8,374 bases of DNA, from assembly GCA_003228395.1 (NCBI GenBank), contig QIDJ01000156.1, forward strand, positions 1-8,374. The letters are read 5' to 3'. How positions within the stretch are numbered: position 1 is the stretch's first letter; each line of letters begins with the position of its first letter. This DNA is from Flammeovirgaceae bacterium. GTDB lineage: Bacteria > Bacteroidota > Bacteroidia > Cytophagales > Cyclobacteriaceae. The notes under the pieces were generated by a model, which did no database searches, was not told the DNA's origin, and saw only the letters and a list, made by a program, of their open reading frames with translations. The position numbers were made by a program, and so were the translations under genes. This document shows, piece after piece, positions 5,701 through 8,374 of this stretch.

Positions 5701-6689
5701 GCAACGTAAAAAATATCACATTAGGATTTGGCCTGCTGCTTGTGTATGCAGGATGTATCGATGATGATATTGCGCCGGTTGAAAGTACAACGCCCTATGA
5801 ACTGGAAATTCCGTTGGGTTTTCCTGATATGACTATTCCTGCAGACAATCCGTTAACCGTAGAAGGGGTGCAGCTTGGGCGGAAGCTGTATTACGACAAA
5901 ATGCTGGAGAGGGATAATTCCAGGGCGTGCGCTACGTGCCATGTTCAGGCCCATTCGTTTTCTTCGGATGCCAACGTACTTCCGCATATCAACCTGGGTT
6001 GGAGCCGTAATTTTTTATGGAACAGCAAAGTGTCAGGCTCAGTGGAAGATATCATGCTTTTTGAAGTTGAAGAGTTTTTTAAGACTGATTTTGAAAAACT
6101 CAACAACGATCCGGAATACAGCAACCTGTTTAAAATGGCTTTTAATGTGGATCAGATAACTTCAACAGAAGCATCCTATGCACTGGCACAGTTTGTCCGT
6201 ACCTTGAATTCAGGAAATTCTAAATTTGATAAGTTTCTTCGTGGTGAAGCCACATTTACCAACGAAGAATATTTGGGTTATGAACTGTTTTACACCGAAG
6301 AAGGTGATTGCTTTCATTGCCACGCTACGATGTTTTTTACTGATAACAGTATGCACAACAACGCCCTCGATTCGATTCCGGATCCCGGGTACTTCGAAAT
6401 AACAGGCGATTCGGCGGACTACGGTAAATTTAAATCGCCAACATTAAGAAATATCGCGTTTACCGGTCCTTACATGCACGACGGGCGGTTTAATTCACTG
6501 GAAGAAGTGGTGGATTTTTACAGTCGAGGGCTGGAGCGGTCCGCTACTGTTGATCCCCTTATGAAAAACCTGGCCAGTGGTGGCATACAACTCAGCGCCG
6601 GAAAAAAAGCCGCACTGGTCGCTTTTCTAAAGACACTTTCGGATGAAGATTTTTTAACTAATCCGGAGTTATCGGATCCGTTTAATTGA
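5697..6689 (+). CDS. MbnH/MauG-like di-haem cytochrome c peroxidase-family lipoprotein
   Basis: This 330-residue protein has a lipoprotein signal (LVYAGC, Cys20) followed by IDDD, an acidic run like Bacteroidota surface-lipoprotein signals. Two c-type haem sites are visible: C78-A-T-C81-H82 and C205-F-H-C208-H209. The C-terminal family block FKSPTLRNIAFTGPYMHDGRF (245-265) and SLEEVVDFYSRG (267-278) is well kept. By position, Tyr275 falls where MauG and MbnH have a tyrosine haem ligand and classical peroxidases a methionine. Residues W102 and W108 lie between the haem domains; the usual WDGR is WNSK here. A Glu in VEEFF (125-126) may match the family's catalytic Glu. The overlap with the MbnP-like gene points to that protein as substrate, through tryptophan oxidation. 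An ordinary H2O2 peroxidase is the alternative. Confidence 0.88.
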   Translation: MSNVKNITLGFGLLLVYAGCIDDDIAPVESTTPYELEIPLGFPDMTIPADNPLTVEGVQLGRKLYYDKMLERDNSRACATCHVQAHSFSSDANVLPHINLGWSRNFLWNSKVSGSVEDIMLFEVEEFFKTDFEKLNNDPEYSNLFKMAFNVDQITSTEASYALAQFVRTLNSGNSKFDKFLRGEATFTNEEYLGYELFYTEEGDCFHCHATMFFTDNSMHNNALDSIPDPGYFEITGDSADYGKFKSPTLRNIAFTGPYMHDGRFNSLEEVVDFYSRGLERSATVDPLMKNLASGGIQLSAGKKAALVAFLKTLSDEDFLTNPELSDPFN

Positions 6690-6805
6690 CTTTCAGGAGA
6701 GGGGAAAGCGCACTTCACTAATATCAATTTTCGAATTTCGATAAATTAATTGCTCATTGTCATAACATATCAAAATATATATTCAGGCTGATACCGGGGA
6801 ATTTG

Positions 6806-6831
6806 TTTGAATATTTTTTAATTTGAATATT
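6806..6831. repeat. 10 bp direct repeat before comEC
   Basis: TTTGAATATT occurs at 6806-6815 and again at 6822-6831, 16 bp apart; the second copy runs into the palindrome GAATATTC (6825-6832). The pair ends 19 bases before the comEC ATG and could be a regulatory site or part of an AT-rich promoter. The rest of the 161 bp spacer after the di-haem gene shows no clear terminator. Confidence 0.3.
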
Positions 6832-6850
6832 CAATTCGCACCCCATCCGT

Positions 6851-8374
6851 ATGCTCCACTGGCTCAAGTATCCGTTTATACGCTTTACACCTGCCTTTAT
6901 TGCCGGCATCTTAATTGCCGGACAAGTTCAACCGGAATTATGGATTTCCGCGTTACTCATCGGAGTAGTTGCCTTGTCTTATATCGTATTTCTTACCGCT
7001 GGCAAGAAGCAATTTTTTAGCTTGAATCCGGTTGTTGGCTTTGTTGCACTCAGCCTTATCTGCCTTTTCGGTATGGCACGGACCATGCTGTTTCAGCAAA
7101 ACCATTCTGAATTTCACTTTTCGAATTACGCATTGGATCGCTATACAGGCACCATAAATTCATGGCCGGAACAAACTAAAAATTTCCAAAAGGTAGTGAT
7201 TGATGTTGACCAGGCATTCATTCAAAAAGGATGGAAACGGACTTTTGGAAAGGTGTTGCTTTATGTTCCTGCCGCTGATTCATCTGTCAGGTATGGAACA
7301 AGTCTTATGATAATTAAGCCACCCACATTGGTTGAGCCACCCGGCAATCCAAATGAATTCGATTACAAGAAGTATCTGGCAAATAAAAATATATATCACC
7401 GTCAATTTCTCAGGGCTGATGACTATATGATTATCGGGCAAAATGAACCCAACCGGATTATTGCCCTGGTCAATCAGATCAGGAGTTTTGGCATCACATT
7501 AATAACTGAAAAGATAGACAACGCGGATCACCAGGGTATAGCCAAAGCCCTGCTATTGGGAGTACGGGGAGATGTAAGCGATGAATTAATGCAGGCGTAT
7601 GCGCATGCCGGAGTCATGCACATTCTGGCTATTTCAGGATTGCATTTGGGGATTTTATATGGGTTTCTGCTCCTGATATTCAGAAAATACCGTAAAACAG
7701 CCGGATTTGTTTTGCTCACAATCATCATACTCTGGGGCTATGCCGCTATAGCAGGTCTATCACCCTCCGTAACACGTGCCGCGCTGATGTTTTCGATCAT
7801 CAGCATCGGGCAATATTTTTACCGCACACCCAACATTTTCAATACCATTGCCTTTTCGGCTTTTGTGCTTCTGATCATCAATCCGATGCAGTTGTTCAAT
7901 GTGGGATTTCAGTTGTCGTACCTTGCCGTGATAGGAATTGTTTGGTTGTATCCATCAATAAACAGCCTTTTTGTATCAAAATACAGGTTTTTAGAAAAAA
8001 TTTGGAGCCTTACTTCGGTAGGTATTGCAGCCCAGATTCTTACTTTTCCTCTTGTATTGCATTATTTTCACAATTATCCGCTTCTGTTTTTCATTTCAAA
8101 TCTTATTGTTATTCCTGCAGCAGGGATCATCCTTGGCGGTGGACTGGTATTTTTGATATCAGGTTTTGCGGGAATAAGTTTACTATCAGGTATCCTGGCA
8201 ACCGGATTGGGTTATTTAATCGGGTTTATGAACAGGTCGGTACTGTTTATCGAAAATATTCCCGGTGCGTATATAAAGGATATTTACCTGCCCCAACATC
8301 AGGTAGTGTTGCTTTACCTGTTTATTACAGGCATCCTTGTTTTTCTGTTTTTAAAAAAAATCAAGTGGCTATAT
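6851..8374 (+). CDS. comEC: ComEC/Rec2-family DNA uptake channel (partial, 3' end missing)
   Basis: The frame starting at ATG 6851 stays open for 508 codons to the window edge, so the end is missing. ComEC carries single-stranded DNA across the inner membrane in natural transformation. The N-terminus has about three hydrophobic segments (about 14-24, 31-50, 60-76). A soluble DUF4131-like region follows (about 80-215, with PPGNPNEFDYKKYL), then the Competence domain with ALLLGVRGDVS, the signature HILAISGLHLG (257-267), GLSPSVTRAALM (302-313) and QLSYLAVIGI. Many membrane segments follow to the edge. An in-frame TGA at 6824-6826 rules out a longer upstream start. No Shine-Dalgarno site is visible. 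Related proteins of this phylum are often somewhat under 700 residues without a metallo-beta-lactamase domain; whether this one has it lies outside the window. Confidence 0.93.
   Translation, partial: MLHWLKYPFIRFTPAFIAGILIAGQVQPELWISALLIGVVALSYIVFLTAGKKQFFSLNPVVGFVALSLICLFGMARTMLFQQNHSEFHFSNYALDRYTGTINSWPEQTKNFQKVVIDVDQAFIQKGWKRTFGKVLLYVPAADSSVRYGTSLMIIKPPTLVEPPGNPNEFDYKKYLANKNIYHRQFLRADDYMIIGQNEPNRIIALVNQIRSFGITLITEKIDNADHQGIAKALLLGVRGDVSDELMQAYAHAGVMHILAISGLHLGILYGFLLLIFRKYRKTAGFVLLTIIILWGYAAIAGLSPSVTRAALMFSIISIGQYFYRTPNIFNTIAFSAFVLLIINPMQLFNVGFQLSYLAVIGIVWLYPSINSLFVSKYRFLEKIWSLTSVGIAAQILTFPLVLHYFHNYPLLFFISNLIVIPAAGIILGGGLVFLISGFAGISLLSGILATGLGYLIGFMNRSVLFIENIPGAYIKDIYLPQHQVVLLYLFITGILVFLFLKKIKWLY

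Noticed and set aside
5875..6159. Plus-strand open frame of 94 codons inside the di-haem gene
   Set aside because: It is another frame of the clear haem-protein gene, with no recognisable domain.
7528..7728. Minus-strand open frame of 66 codons
   Set aside because: Antisense to the conserved ComEC signature region; shadow frame.

Overview
The window looks like chromosomal DNA of a Bacteroidota bacterium. The support is: protein types typical of that phylum (a PhoH with the start region LVEKT-, a short SAM-hydrolase-like DUF62 protein, a YgiN-like ABM protein, an MbnP-like lipoprotein, a ComEC without an early nuclease domain); signal peptides ending in -YAQ or -FSQ; AT-rich leaders without strong Shine-Dalgarno sites; and TAnnTTTG-like -7 promoter elements. 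I cannot name a genus.

Layout. Bases 1-194 are the 3' end of a transporter gene, most likely a SulP-type anion permease with a STAS domain and a cysteine-rich tail. An exported methionine sulfoxide reductase A follows (231-848, +). A short convergent spacer (849-1037) holds a 2 x 20 bp tandem repeat and hairpin-rich REP-like sequence. On the minus strand lie an ABM-domain protein (1038-1361) and, upstream of it, a DUF62/SAM hydrolase-like protein (1447-2220). Divergent from that is a PhoH ATPase starting at TTG (2392-3345), then an exported beta-lactamase-fold serine hydrolase (3441-4601). A 346 bp gap (4602-4947) carries two three-base-loop hairpins built to the same plan with different inner sequences, plus a 9+9 bp dyad in front of the next gene.

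The most interesting part is 4948-6689: an MbnP-like lipoprotein gene overlapping by ATGA with an MbnH/MauG-like di-haem c-type lipoprotein gene. In methanotrophs MbnH oxidises a tryptophan of MbnP to kynurenine, which helps MbnP bind copper. Here the pair stands without methanobactin genes, with its own candidate promoter and operator, and both proteins carry lipoprotein signals. This suggests an envelope-anchored copper-binding protein together with its modifying enzyme. The window ends inside a ComEC/Rec2 DNA-uptake channel gene (6851-8374, +), which stays open for 508 codons and lacks its 3' end.

Functionally the window is a mixed housekeeping and envelope region: anion transport, protein repair, RNA/nucleotide-linked ATPase, copper and redox handling, and DNA uptake. 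Apart from the MbnP/MbnH pair, and perhaps the two minus-strand genes, I see no reason to read neighbours as one pathway.
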